The notes: generated by a model from the letters alone, not told the origin. A stretch of 64,000 nucleotides of DNA from Cepaea nemoralis (GCA_014155875.1 JACEFZ010026856.1:193501-257500); one strand, 5' to 3'; positions 36,764 to 48,625 are shown, numbered from the stretch's first letter. Numbers and translations are program-made.

Positions 36764-36909
36764 CTCCATTATCCTAGTGAGCCTGTCCAGTTCTGGGTGT
36801 TCCATAATCTCTTCTGCTATCGTCCTCTGCCTACATGTGATACCATCACCTACCATAAATTCAGGACAAGTACAGTTTCTTTCACCTTCTTTTATGAACG
36901 TACACAGTG
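36764..36909 (-). CDS. stabilin-like exon 7: EGF-like module and start of FAS1 domain 1
   Basis: 146 bases entering in phase 1 and leaving in phase 0. It reads LCTFIKEGERNCTCPEF, then MVGDGITCRQRTIAEEIMEH and PELDRLTRIME. The EGF ends at GDGITC, and the following helix-rich stretch is the start of a FAS1 domain. The acceptor is TTTTCTCTTAAG and the donor GTCAGT. The EGF spacing CHPEALC would be restored if the exon 6 end carried one more G. Confidence 0.88.
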
Positions 36910-37104
36910 CTTAAGAGAAAATACACAATATATATCACATATGTGTATGTCACATAATCATTTATGATAGACAATAGTATATGTCAAATAATCATATGTA
37001 ACAGTTGGACTAAAATGTTGACTTCTTGTCCTTGACTTGTGGACGTAACTTACATGAACCTCTGAATTCGTAGTGATTTCGCCTGATGGCGAAGGAAACT
37101 GGAT

Positions 37105-39010
37105 AATAGGAAAAGATAATCTACAGGAAGAAAGAAAGCAAAGAACAGCCCTGAATATATATTAATAGAAGAGATGTACGCCACATGTGCAAAGTTGCAA
37201 AGAAGAGTGGTTGTAGAAAACTATGCAAAGAAATAGATGATGTAGAAATAAAACATAACTCGAAAGAATTGCATGAATATATTATAAGATTTACAAAGAA
37301 GTAAAATAATATAACAGGAAATGCTTGTATCAGAGAAAAGATTGGAGATATTATAATTAATAATACCGACATAATGAAAAGATGGAAAGAATACACGGAA
37401 GATGTATTCTGAGACAGCAGGGCAATAAACCAACATTGTATAATATTCATCATAGACGAAACAAATTGAAGGCTGAAGTAGAGAAGGCTATTAAAAAGAT
37501 GAAAGAAGGGAAGGCTGCAAGTCCTGACAAGAAAACAACAGAGACGATGAAATCCTTATCCAGCTTAAGCATTGATACTATCACATAATTATGTAATGAT
37601 TTGATGTGACACAAAGTGAATGAAAGGAATCACCACATCCAAATATCTATCACTAACATGAGCAACAGCATAAATGACAGAAACGTCATGACGTGTACAG
37701 AAATATCGCTCAATGAAATGTCGTGTGTCCTGTTCTTATGAGAGGATCTGAATGCTGGACAATGAGTAATGGAATGATCAGGAAACTGGCGGGAGCGGAC
37801 AGACAGTTGTTGAGAAGAATGCTGAGATTAACTTGTACAGAGAAGAAAACAAATGCTGACGTAATGAGAGCTACAAGTGTGACAAGATCAGTCATCAAAA
37901 CCATAAAGAAAAGACATATATATGTGGAAGGAAAGGGGAAACCACCACACTATCTTCCCAAGACTTCATGACTAAACCATTTCAATGGCAGTAAACGACG
38001 TCAATGGCTGCCTTTGGACATCCTCGCCCGGTAGGAACAGTCAAAACCGTCATCCAGAGACTAAATGGAACATCTTAATTACAACGAATATATTTAAAAT
38101 AGGTACGTGGAAAGTTACACAATGTTATAAATGAAATGAAAAGCATGAAATTGAATATCCTAGTTAATAAGGTTGGGAGTACGACAGGGATATTTTTTGT
38201 CACCGGATCTCTTCTCCCTCTACAGCGAGATAATAATAAGAGAGATACAAGAAAAGCCAGGAATAATATTTGGAGGTTATAATATAAACAATATATGCTA
38301 TGTAGATGACACATTATTGATGGCGGGTAATGCAACATATCTACAACAATTGTTAGACATTGTAGTAACAGAGGGTGCAAAGAAAGACTCTTTGAATATC
38401 AAAAAACAATAACAATGGTGGTATCAAATAAAAATGTGACACCCAAATGTGAAATAGCGATAGAAGGGTAAATTCTTCACCAAATGGATAGTTTTATAAC
38501 CCCATGGACATTTATAACATTAGATTGAAGATGCAAAACAGAGATTCATAGCAGCATAGGGTAAGCGAAGGCTGCATTTAAGAAAATGAAGACTATTTTA
38601 TGCAATACGTCACTATCATTGAATGTAAGAAAAGAGACTGCTGAAATGCTATGTAGAACCAGTTTTGCTGTATGGCTATAAATCTCCGAATGTAAATGAA
38701 CAAATCAGGAAGAGATTGGAAGCAACATAGATGAGGTTCCTGAGTCGAATGTTGCCAATTCCTTGGACTGCCAAAGTAAGAGGCAAACAGCTTTTTTGGT
38801 GGTGTGATGAGAAGAGAGGCATTGGAGAACATCGTGACAGCTGGAAAATGGAGGGGAAGAGAGACAGAGGCAGACCAAGAGAAATGATGCTGGGTGGATT
38901 GCGACGGTGGCATGGAGGAATATGAACAGCAGTGTTGATCCAGAAAACTAAAGACCGGGATCCGTGGGGAGTCATGAAAACCTACGACAGCCGGCATCGC
39001 ACTTGATGAT
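37105..39010 (+). mobile_element. LINE (family C, related to B), fragmented
   Basis: 37440-37590 encodes KAEVEKAIKKMKEGKAASPD, the linker before RT. 38173-38412 encodes VRQGYFLSPDLFSLYSEI and INNICYVDDTLLMAGNAT, the RT palm with YVDD. 38593-38930 gives the C-terminus (MRFLSRMLPIPWTAK, RDRGRPREMMLGG). 37720-37960 (SECWTMSNGMIRKLAGADRQ) is a thumb piece placed before the palm, so at least two fragments are joined. Confidence 0.78.
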
Positions 39011-39299
39011 GGAGTTGATATACACGTTATAGGGTTTATCAACACACGGGGTGGAAACAAAAATTAACAGATACAGTGACAAACATTAGGTGTGGAGGAA
39101 ATAAACATTGATGGCTAGAAATGAGAGGTAGGGGTGTGTTACTGTTATGACTTAAAAGTTATTAAAATACTAACAGACATGTTGTATTTTAACGCAATGA
39201 CGTCAGGCGGCGATATGAAAGCCAATGCAGGAAATCGCTTAAGTCGATGAATCATTCCATGGAAATGAATCAGTTAATCTGGTGTGTTGTAGAAGTAGG

Positions 39300-39480
39300 C
39301 AGGAGAGACAGAGGAAGACAGAGCAAGATTATGTGGAGAATTTAAACAGCTGGGTCTCACATAGTATAGACAATTCCAACTTCATCAGACAGGCAGAGAA
39401 AGACAGTGAATGATGTATGTGGAGAACTTAAACAGCTGGGCCACACATAATATAGGCAACACCAACTTAAAGCTTTAACA
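39300..39480 (+). mobile_element. LINE C-terminal fragment, partly duplicated
   Basis: ATGTGGAGAA.TTAAACAGCTGGG..CACA occurs twice about 85 bases apart, encoding MWRI/MWRT..NSWSHI-like ends. From 39481 to 39960 I find only (TCTG)n-like sequence at 39680-39740 and unique intron. Confidence 0.45.
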
Positions 39481-39966
39481 GCACAAGCTGAGGCACACCC
39501 TAAGGAAGTGAGGGAAATCATCGAGGAATATCTCACGGTAACGGGGACATTCTCACGGCTTCTGTTTCACCTTTCATCTCCCTACAGATCATTTGCCATC
39601 AACTAGCTTACGCCAAAAACTCATGTGGACGTGTTCTGATTTCGCCTGTAATGTTGCACTATTTGATTGAAGAGTTCGCGTCTCTGTCTGTCTGTATGTC
39701 TATCTGTATGTCTGTGTGTCTGTCTGTCTGTCTGTGCGTGGGAGCGTGTGTGTGTATGTGTTAGCTTGACCTAGCTTGCTAGTCACGTGATGCGGTAATT
39801 TCTAGACCTACGTACTGACCTATCAGCTTGTCGGACTACTCATCCGTTGTCAGTAAGTTTGCCTGTTGTCATCATATTTTCCAATCTGCCTACTTGTTTG
39901 TCTGTCTTCTGTAACAATTATAACACATCGAAATTATAATATGTAATTAATTCACTATGTACTCAC

Positions 39967-40062
39967 TTCTGGGTGGCAGTTTCCATTGAGTTCAAGACAG
40001 AGATCTACCAGTTTACACACCAGTCCGTTCCCGCTGTAGCCAGTCTTACACACACACCGGTA
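39967..40062 (-). CDS. stabilin-like exon 6: EGF-like module
   Basis: 32 codons, phase 0. It reads YRCVCKTGYSGNGLVCKLVD and ends LCLELNGNCHPE. The acceptor is TTGATTCAG. The only good donor is GTGAGT directly after GAA. The next exon needs phase 1 with a preceding G, so the two exons do not join in frame by GT-AG rules (see findings). The exon itself is secure. Confidence 0.9.
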
Positions 40063-40174
40063 CTGAATCAAATATTTCAGGTGAGATATTGTTAATAAAA
40101 GACAAACATACTACACTCCTGGCAAGGCAAAAGGTAACCCGTCCAAATCAGTTTAAATAAAACACTATGCTTGA

Positions 40175-40345
40175 TTGCTGCACTGGTTGTGTATGTGTCT
40201 GCGCTGGTTGTGTATGTGTCTGCACTGGTTGTGTATGTGTCTGCGCTGGTTGTGTATGTGTCTGCGCTGATTGTAGTATGTGTCTGCACTGGTTGTATAT
40301 GTGTCTGCACTGGTTGTGTATGTGTCTGCACTGGTCAGTTTGATG
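40175..40345. repeat. 21-bp minisatellite, eight copies
   Basis: Unit TGCACTGGTTGTGTATGTGTC (21 bp, seven codons) with small variants. Stop-poor on both strands. Confidence 0.93.
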
Positions 40346-40489
40346 TTTCTGCTGACGGGCGGCATGTTTGTTTCATAGTGGGATTCATGAACCAGGTCTA
40401 TGACACCTAGCCAGACTTATCGCTGTCTCATTAATGTTTTCTAAATCTGAAAAGTACTCACAGAGAGAGGACATATAAACATACACAGA

Positions 40490-40495
40490 CACGGA

Positions 40496-40562
<67 letters not shown>

Positions 40563-40667
40563 CAAGAAACAGACAAAAAGAGACACAGAGAATGAAAAAG
40601 ACTGTACAAGAGAAAGAGGGGAGCAAATGCAACCAGAATGAGAGAAAAAGACAGAGCGAGGAGAGAC

Positions 40668-40750
<83 letters not shown>

Positions 40751-40986
40751 TAAAGATAGCAATATAATGAAAGAGAGAGGCTAAGAGAGACATATAAACA
40801 CAGAGGGGGAGAGAAAGTGAGAGAAAGCGAGAGAGATACATATAAGAAGAGAGAAAAATAAGAGAGGCACAGAGAGAGAAAGAGGCAAAGAGAGAGAAAC
40901 AGACAGAAAGATACAGAGGCAGTGAGAAGTGAAAAAGAATGTGACACACAAAGGCCAAGGAAAACAAACAGAGAGAGAGAGAGACA

Positions 40987-41038
<52 letters not shown>

Positions 41039-41090
41039 GGGTGAGAGATAGGCGAGAGAGTGAGAGAGGCGATAGGGGTGAGAGAGAGAG

Positions 41091-41135
<45 letters not shown>
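40490..41135. repeat. (GA)n/(GATA)n-rich microsatellite block, 640 bp
   Basis: (GA)n at 40492-40560, (GATA)n (about 17 units) at 40666-40736, then GA-rich sequence and more (GA)n at 40970-41035 and 41078-41132. It ends about 150 bases before exon 5. Spurious Leu/Ser-rich frames arise on the minus strand. Confidence 0.93.
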
Positions 41136-41282
41136 GCGTGTGTGTCTGTGTGTTTGCGTGCATGTTAGTATGCGTGCATATGTGCATACTTGAGCGCAAA
41201 TGTGAGTGTATGTTTAACCAAAGACACCATAGAAGTGGTGCTATTATATTTCAGAAGTCAAAGAAAAGTCAACCAGACAAAC

Positions 41283-41435
41283 CTGGCCAGGTTCTAAATC
41301 CTGACAAACAGCAGACGGATGGCAATCGGGGTGGCTGTCACAAGGCTGGTTTGGCAGACAGCTGAACCCATCCCCATGCCACCCAATGTTACATGTACAT
41401 TTGGTGATACCTGGCCCTTCCTGTGAGCATGTGGC
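41283..41435 (-). CDS. stabilin-like exon 5: EGF-like modules
   Basis: 51 codons, phase 0 at both ends. It reads ATCSQEGPGITKCTCNIGWH, then GDGFSCLPNQPCDSHPDC and SAVCQDLEPGQ. The GDGFSC motif is typical of the calcium-independent EGFs that precede FAS1 pairs in stabilins. The acceptor is CCAAACAG and the donor GTTTGT. It lies between a (GA)n tract and a (TG)n tract. Confidence 0.93.
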
Positions 41436-41537
41436 CTGTTTGGAGAGAATCAATCAAACGTTTTATCCATCTTATGTTTATGAGGTGGCCGAGAGGTTTG
41501 ACACACTTGCACTTAACCTGTGTGGTCTGCTGACAGT

Positions 41538-41539
41538 GT

Positions 41540-41578
<39 letters not shown>

Positions 41579-41602
41579 TGTGTGTGTGCGCGCGCGTCCG
41601 CA
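41538..41602. repeat. (TG)n microsatellite
   Basis: (TG)n ending in GCGCGCG, about 100 bases upstream of exon 5 on the gene strand. Confidence 0.93.
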
Positions 41603-41837
41603 AGCCTCCGTCTTATATACTGGTTGTCACTGAGGATATGCTATTCTGTATAATTTACAGTACTGACAACCTGTATATCTTAGATTGTATCAATGTTTGA
41701 TAAATGATCAATGTTTTTGTAATGTAAGATATATAATGTTTGTATACGTTATGGTATAGAATGCATGTATAATTTATAGTATTGATTATATGTGTAACAC
41801 TAAGTATTGCACATTATATAATGTTTGTATAGCAGTT

Positions 41838-42018
41838 ATTTAATTCTATATTTATTGCAATCCCGCAGAAACCAGGAGACTTGGAATCTGATCTACATCG
41901 AATAAATTAGTATAATGAGCCACATCAGGAAGATTTTGCTGAGAATTATCCTGCAAAGCGTTAGGAAGAAAATACAACCTGAAATAGGAGAACAGTGAGG
42001 GTGTGTAGAAGGCAAGAC
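41838..42018 (+). mobile_element. LINE B RT fragment placed before the endonuclease
   Basis: AATTCTATATTTATTGCAAT and the following sequence to 42018 match 44920-45100 of the main copy (IFIAIP, KILLRIIL, VRKKIQPEIGE). The order RT-then-endonuclease shows a rearrangement or a separate insertion. Confidence 0.75.
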
Positions 42019-42731
42019 CTTTTGATGCCAATGTCACCAAAGTTTACGCACCAACAGCAGACAGTAGTGATGACAGCATTGATGAATTTTATAATGATTT
42101 AGAGAAAGCCTTCAAGAAATGCAAGAATTATGAAGTAAATATCATAATGGGTGATTTGAATGCCAAAGTTGGAAATCAACAGGATGGATGCATAGTAGGC
42201 AAGTATGGACTAGGGGAACGGAATGAAAAGGGTTGCAGACTTGTACAGTGGGCAAAAGAGCATGATTTGATTATTGGAAACACCTGGTATCAACAGCACC
42301 AAAGGAGATTAGGACATGGAAGAGTCCTGATCATAAGATCAGAAATCATATTGATTACATTCTCATCAACAGACAATTTCGAAATGCTTTAAAAGTCGCA
42401 AAAACTATACCAAGCGCAGACTGCTACAGCGGCCATAGATTAATGTTAACAATTTACATATAAAATTAAAGAAAGTCAAATATTTACAAAGAAACAGAAA
42501 ATTTTATCTACAGGCACTAAAGAGTGAGGAAATAAAAAATAAATTCAATGTAGAGGTAAAGAACAGATTTGACGCATTGTCCGATATGGAAATATTATTT
42601 CAAGACGTCAGTGACCAATGGGAGATATTAAAGACATCAATCAACCAAGCTGCAGAAACAACCATTCCAAACATAAAGATAATAGGACGCACGAAATGGA
42701 TGACAGAAGACATCTTAAAACTAATGGAAGT
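42019..42731 (+). mobile_element. LINE B endonuclease part
   Basis: Encodes VTKVYAPTADSSDDSIDEFY, IIMGDLNAKVGNQQDG and AKEHDLIIGNTWYQQHQRR, then with a shift DHKIRNHIDYILINRQF and finally a linker with NIKIIGRTKWMTEDIL. This is the 5' half of the element continued at 44394. It is cut at 42731 by the nested insertion. Confidence 0.85.
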
Positions 42732-44393
42732 CTTCTTCTTCTTCTTTGCGTTCATCCGGAGTGATTTTTTCAGATGTGATTGCGGTGTGTCTGGTTAGGC
42801 ACCCTCGGGTCGAAACCCTCAGGCCAACACATCCGACTTTTAGCGTGCATTTTTGACCAGGTTAGCAATCCTGGGAGACTCTCACTTTTGTGGTACCGTC
42901 CACATCTCAGCTGGTCTAGTTGGAACAGTCGAAGACTACACGGTCATCCCTCAAGTGAAGGCAGGGACAGTCCATAGCATTTTCCGCCATCCTGGGTGGC
43001 TTCCATAATTGCAGAGCCGGCACATAACGCTCTGGTGCTGGGTTTACCGAGGGAATCGTCACGTCCTGCTCATGGCTGTTTTAATTCCTCACTTCAATAT
43101 ATTGGGCATTTCGCTCGCCCTGGGCCGTTCCTGCACAAACCAGTCAGCTCTGCGGTTGGTTTCCACTAAGCGAGTTTTCGGACATGTGCTTGTCCCTGTA
43201 CCCATCAGAGCTGTTCCAGGCACGGCGGACATTCGGAGAACTACCTAGTCAGAGCTGTTCCGAACAAGAGCGGCATTCGGAAACTAGGTAGTCAGAGCTG
43301 TTCCTAGCACGGGAGACATTCGGACGAGACATTTCACTCGGACGTAAATGCGTAGTGTCAATTTTTAGTTTGCCACCCGTAGGACGACACTTCCGACTTC
43401 CGGCGGGCATTTTTTAGTGAGGTTAGCCTTCCTCTGGTTTCGAGACACGTTAGACTGTTGTAATGTCACCCACATCTCAGCTGGTCAAGATAGAACGATC
43501 AACGATATCGTGGTCTGCCCTCAAGGGAAGGCAGGGGCAGACCATGGGCATTATCTCGCTATCCAAGGAGGCTTCCATAATTGCAGAGCCGGCACATATT
43601 GCTCTGAGACTGGGCTCACCCAAGGAGTTTCCACGTCCTGCTCATGGCTGCTTTAGTTCCTCACTTCCATGTGTTGGGCATCCCACTTGCCACTGATCGC
43701 TCAATCACACACCAGGAGCGGTCAGACTGCGAGTGACATCCACTCGGTAAGCTTTTGCTTGTGACTTCAGACCACGCAATAGGTTCGCTCGCCGTTCGTT
43801 CCATTTCGCGTTGATGAGACATTATTCCACTTTTGTCTACACTCTCTATGATTTAGATACAGACAGTTTCCGTAACCCTTCGACTGGGGCACTTTTCTGA
43901 CTTTTTTGTACTCGCTCACGAGGTAGGCTACATGTGCTGCCGGCTCAGCACCTTACCTTCGTGCAGCAGTGAACGGGAAACGGCCAGGCCCCTTCATCCG
44001 GGAAACTCTCATATCCCCCAGCTGGGAGCCTTCGAACATGTATCAGACCTGAGCATGTAGCTTGCTCAGTATCATGTTTCTATTTTCCGGTAGACGGGTA
44101 TCAGCCTGGCTCTAAGATCCGAGGGTTTGTGGCTTAGAGGCGTTCAGCCACAGCCCTCGACAGGGAGCCTTAAGAGTTGTCCGGACCAAGAAATTCTGCC
44201 TTTGTGCACCTCATTTAAATTTTGACTGCTATCCTCAGTCTATGCCTGCAGAGCAGCAGGTTGTGTCTCTCTTAGTCTGGTCCCTATCCCATAAGCTGTC
44301 CGATATGTAATTTTTCACCCATCGGCAAGCAAATGGGGTCTATGGGACACTCAAGCTCCCCCACCACGTCAAGGTGGAGACACATCGGGGGAG
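42732..44393 (-). mobile_element. 1.66 kb non-coding element nested in LINE B
   Basis: The insertion is framed by a perfect 14-bp direct repeat, AAACTAATGGAAGT, at 42718-42731 and 44394-44407; removing one copy restores the LINE. The left end is (CTT)n, which would be an AAG-type tail if the element lies on the minus strand; the right end read on minus begins CTCCCCCGATGTGTCTCCAC. No frame exceeds about 80 codons. A 300-bp segment (42820-43120) recurs at 43385-43690 (shared CCACATCTCAGCTGGT, GCTTCCATAATTGCAGAGCC, CACGTCCTGCTCATGGCTG), and a 50-bp motif (GTCAGAGCTGTTCC) is repeated three times at 43200-43325. Identity unknown. Confidence 0.85.
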
Positions 44394-46250
44394 AAACTAA
44401 TGGAAGTAAGAAGTAATAACACAAATAACAAGGAAAAATATGAAAATTTTCACAGGAAAATTAGGAAGCTATGCAAAGAGGCAAAAGAAACATGGCTTGA
44501 TGAACATTGCAAGGAAATTGAAAACCAACACAACACCCGGAATACCAAATTAATGCACAAAAGAATTAATGACATAACTAACAAAAGAACACACACATCA
44601 ACAGGTTGCCTAAAAACCAAAGATGGCAAAATCATAATAGAAAAAGATCAGATTTTACATGCGTGGTCAGATTATGTGAAAGACCTTTATGATGATACAA
44701 GAGAAGAACAATATGATCATCGGAATAATAATGAAGGACCATCAATTTTGAAGATGGAAGTTCAGAATGCTCTTAACCATATGAAAACTGGCAAGACCCC
44801 GGGTACAGATAACATCACAATAGAAATGATCAATGCCTTAGAAGAATATGGAATAGACCAAGTCACCAGACTGCTGAACGCAATATACGATACTGGAGAT
44901 ATACCTCCTGAATTATGTAATTCTATATTTATTGCAATCCCGAAGAAATCAGGAGCCTTGGAATGCGATCAACATCGAACAATTAGTATAATGAGCCACA
45001 TCACGAAGATTCTGCTGAGAATTATCATGCAAAGAGTTAGGAAGAAAATACAACCCGAAATAGGAGAAGAACAATGTGGGTTTGTAGAAGGCAAGGGCAC
45101 AGTAAATGCTGTGTATATACTGAGAACAGTAATTGAACGTTCTATAGAAGTAAACAAAGATCTATATCTTTGCTTTATTGACTACACAAAGGCTTTCGAT
45201 AAAGTGAGACATGTCGACATGATAAGGATGCTTGAAGATCTACAAATTGATGGAAAAGACCTTAGACTTGTAAAAAACATATATTGGAAACAACAAGCTG
45301 CCATCAGAATTGATAACGATGTAGGTCAATATCAGCCTATTAAAAGAGGTGTGAGACAGGGATGTGTAATGTCTCCAGATCTTTTTTCCCTGTACAGTGA
45401 AAATATTTTCAGAAATATAGAAGATATGGAAGGAATCAACATTGGGGGACGATACATCAATAACATTAGATATGCAGATGATACAGTCTTGATTGCAGAC
45501 AATGAACAGGACCTGCAAAATTTAGTAGATGCGGTTGTTGCACACAGTGAACAACTAGGGTTAGAACTGAATATTAAGAAGACACAGATTATGGTCGTCA
45601 CTGGGAAGAAGGAAATACCACAATGTGATATACAAGTAAATGGGCATATTCTTAAGCAAGTGAATCGATATAGTTATCTCGGCACAGTCATAACATCTGA
45701 TGGGAGATGCCTTGAAGAGATTAGAACAAGAATTGCCATTGCGAAGGTAGCCTTTTGCAAGATGAAAAACATACTGACCAATAAAAAGATATCAATTGAA
45801 ACGAGAAAAAGAGTGTTGAAGTGCTACATAGAACCTATACTTTTGTATGGATGTGAAGCGTGGACAATAAGCAGTCAAGCTGAAAAACAGCTGATGGCTG
45901 TGGAAATGTGGTTTCTGAGGACAATGCAAAGAATACCATGGACAGACAGAAAAACCAATGAACAAGTCCTTCAAGAAACAAATGAAGATCGTAAACTGAT
46001 TAGAGTCATTAGACGTAGACAGTCAAAATTTTTGGGCATGTTAAGAGAAGATATGACTTGGAGAACTTGGTGACAACTGGCAAGATCGAAGGGAAGAGAC
46101 CAAGGGGAAGACCGAGAAGTAAATACCTGGATGGCTTGGCCTCGTGGCATGGTCGAGACAGGAACACTGAGCTGATCCACGACTCTGGTGATCGAGTGAA
46201 ATGGCAGAACATGACCGCCCACGCTTACCGGCATGGCACATGATGGATAG
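44394..46250 (+). mobile_element. LINE B RT part, 557-codon open frame
   Basis: 44400-46073 is uninterrupted. Visible: MKTGKTPGTDNITIEMINAL, NSIFIAIPKKSGALECDQHR, EEQCGFVEGKGTVNAVY, LCFIDYTKAFDKVRHVDMIR, GVRQGCVMSPDLFSLYSE, IRYADDTVLIADNEQD (YADD at 45471-45482), NRYSYLGTVITSDGR, LLYGCEAWTIS. A shift near 46045 moves the C-terminus (NLVTTGKIEGKRPRGRPRSK, DGLASWHGRDRNTELIH) into the frame at 46058-46243. A short (GATA)n tail follows. The best preserved RT in the window. Confidence 0.94.
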
Positions 46251-46254
46251 ATAG

Positions 46255-47415
46255 ATAGAAGGCAATGGTACAGTAAATGCTGTATATGCTGAGAACAGTC
46301 ATTGAACGTTCTATAGAAGTAAACAAAGACATACACCTTTGCTTTATTGACTATGCAAAGGCTATCGATAAAATAAGACATATCAACATGATACAGATGC
46401 TTGCAGATCTACAAATTGATGTAAAAACATACACTGGAAAACAACAAGCTGCCATAAGGATTGATAATGAAGTAGGTCAATATCATCCTATTAAGAGAGT
46501 TGTGAGACAAGGTTGTGTGATGTTTCCAGATCTTTTTTCCCTGTACAGTGAAAATATTTTCAGAAATGTAGAAGATATGAAAGGAATCTTCACTGGAGTA
46601 AGAAACACAATAACATTAGATATGCGGATGTTATAGTATTGATTACAGACAATGAGCAGGATGTGCAACATTTGGTGGATGTGTTTGTTGCAAATAGTGA
46701 ACATTTAGGACTAGAATTACCCTGTAAGAAGACACATATTATGGTCGTCACTAGGAAGAAGGAAATACGATAGTGTAATATACAAGTAAATAGGAATGTT
46801 CTTAATTAAGTGAATCAGTACAATTATTTTGGAACAGTCATAACATATGATGGGTGATGTCTTCAAGAGATTAAAACAAGAATCGCCATGGCGAAGGTAG
46901 ATTTTTGCAAGATGGAAAATATACTGACAAATAAACATATGTCATTTGCAACGAGAGAAGGAGTGTTGAAGTGCTACATGGAACCTTTACTTTTGTATGA
47001 ATGTGAAGCGTGGAAACTGGCAAATAGGCTGAAAAAAACTTCTGATGACTGTGGAAATGTGGTTTCTGAGAAAAATGTAAATAATGCCATGGACGTACAA
47101 AAAAAACTAATTACCAAGCCCTACAATAAACAAACGAAAATAGTAAACTGATTAGATAAATTAGACGTAGATAGTCAAACATTTTGATCACGGAGTCACG
47201 TTATGAGAAGAAATAACCTTGAGAACTTGGTGATAACTGGCAAGATCGAGGGGAAGAGAAGAAGAGGAATGCAGAGAAGTAAATACCTGGATGGCTTGGC
47301 CACATGGCATGGTAGAGACAGGAGCAGTGAACTAATCCACGACTCTGGTGATCGAGTGAAATGGCGAAACATGACCGACCACGATTTTCGACATGGCACA
47401 TGATGATGATGATGG
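46255..47415 (+). mobile_element. LINE B second copy, 5'-truncated, decayed
   Basis: Begins within the RT (GTVNAVY region) directly after the previous copy's tail. Contains LCFIDYAKAIDKIRHINMIQ, GCVMFPDLFSLYSENIF and a disrupted YADD region, then the thumb and C-terminus (GKIEGKRRRGMQRSKYL) and ends in (GAT)n. Many stops. Confidence 0.88.
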
Positions 47416-47569
47416 CATACAGTGCAGCATATATTATAGAATGCCAAAAAAACATATTATATAATGCGTGTATAGTATACAGTGTAACATATATTATATG
47501 TTTGTATAGCATACAGTGTAACGTATATTATAGAATGCCAATATAACATATATTATTCATTTCATTCAG

Positions 47570-48230
47570 TAGCATCTCCCTTGCAGAACCGCGTTCCCAT
47601 TAAAACCTTTCGGAAAACTCGGTCATAAGCAAAATGTCCCGCGTCCGATACACCCATCAGGAGATCATCTGCCCCATTCTGAACCCATCTTCTCGTTGGC
47701 CTTCCTCTTCCTGTCTTCCCGGACATATACACCTCAATGATTGTTCTTTCCAGACTTTTACGACGTCTCTAGTGACCAAAATATTTCAATTGTCTTTGGT
47801 TTATCGTCTTTAGTAGCACACCTTCTTGAATAGTCAGATCGTGTCGTATGGATGTATGTCTCCTTTTCTGTATCCAAGATATTCTTAGAACTCGTCTATA
47901 ACATTTATATTCAAAGGCATGTATGCGTTGTTCAGCTTGTTTAGTATGTGTCCAGATCTCACAGGCGTACGGTGCAATGGGAAAGAGGCATGTTTTTTAA
48001 TTCTATCTGTCCCACTCCACAATTTATTCAGTTTGTTTAGTTTTTGAAAAGCAATAAATATTCGTCTTTTACTTTCTGTTATTGTGTCGCTACTGTTGGT
48101 ACTTAATGACCCAATATATTCTAAATGACGAAGACACAAACAATAGATTGCACGATTTATTGCCAGGCATATTTCGCTGCATCTCGTCAGGTACATACTG
48201 CAGAAATCACACAACTTACGTGAATTAACT
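47570..48230 (-). mobile_element. LINE 3' portion (family F)
   Basis: The minus strand has LEYIGSLSTNSSDTITESKR, FIAFQKLNKLNKLWSGTDRI and, near 47700, GKTGRGRPTRRWVQNGADDL with LMGVSDAGHFAYDRVFRKVL. These match a LINE thumb and C-terminus. Frame broken several times. Confidence 0.75.
48125..48205. repeat. interspersed about 80-bp repeat shared with 55255-55345
   Basis: Both loci share ACAATAG.TTG.AC.AT.TATTGCC.GGCATAT.TCGC then TCTCGTCA.GT.CATACTGCAGA. It may be the 3' part of family F or an independent SINE. Confidence 0.65.
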
Positions 48231-48469
48231 AGATAAATCCTTCAAACTGAAATATACACATGTTCGCACAGTAATGTCGATTGTCTATAACGGTAATTTT
48301 AAACTGATTAACATGTCTTTCTGCTTGCACAAGGATGGCTTACGAAGGTTGATTATTATAGCTTCAGCAAACTTTAACAATCGACTACTTTGTGTGTTGA
48401 ACAACACACGGAAGGCACTGTCTCTTTCAACCACGTGACGGCTCTCGAGCACATGTCTCGCGACCGATG

Positions 48470-48472
<3 letters not shown>

Positions 48473-48509
<37 letters not shown>

Positions 48510-48625
48510 TATATATAATATATATATAGATATATATATATATATATATATCTTTACAAGTCTAAAGTCTTTCCCATCAATTTGTTGATCTGTAAGCACT
48601 TGATCATGCTGACATTTCTTACACT
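48473..48625 (-). repeat. (TA)n tract joined to a LINE B scrap
   Basis: (TA)n with ATAATATA interruptions at 48473-48551, then about 70 bases whose minus strand encodes NVSMIKCLQINKLMGKTLDL (family B RT). Beyond, 48626-48769 is AT-rich intron with loose ATAATGTCTGTATAAC repeats. Confidence 0.75.

Noticed and set aside
37054..37098. 45-bp candidate stabilin exon (FPSPSGEITTNSEVH)
   Set aside because: It has AG and GTAAGT borders but its symmetrical length cannot fix the exon 6/7 phase problem, and exons 7 and 8 already form a continuous FAS1 start.
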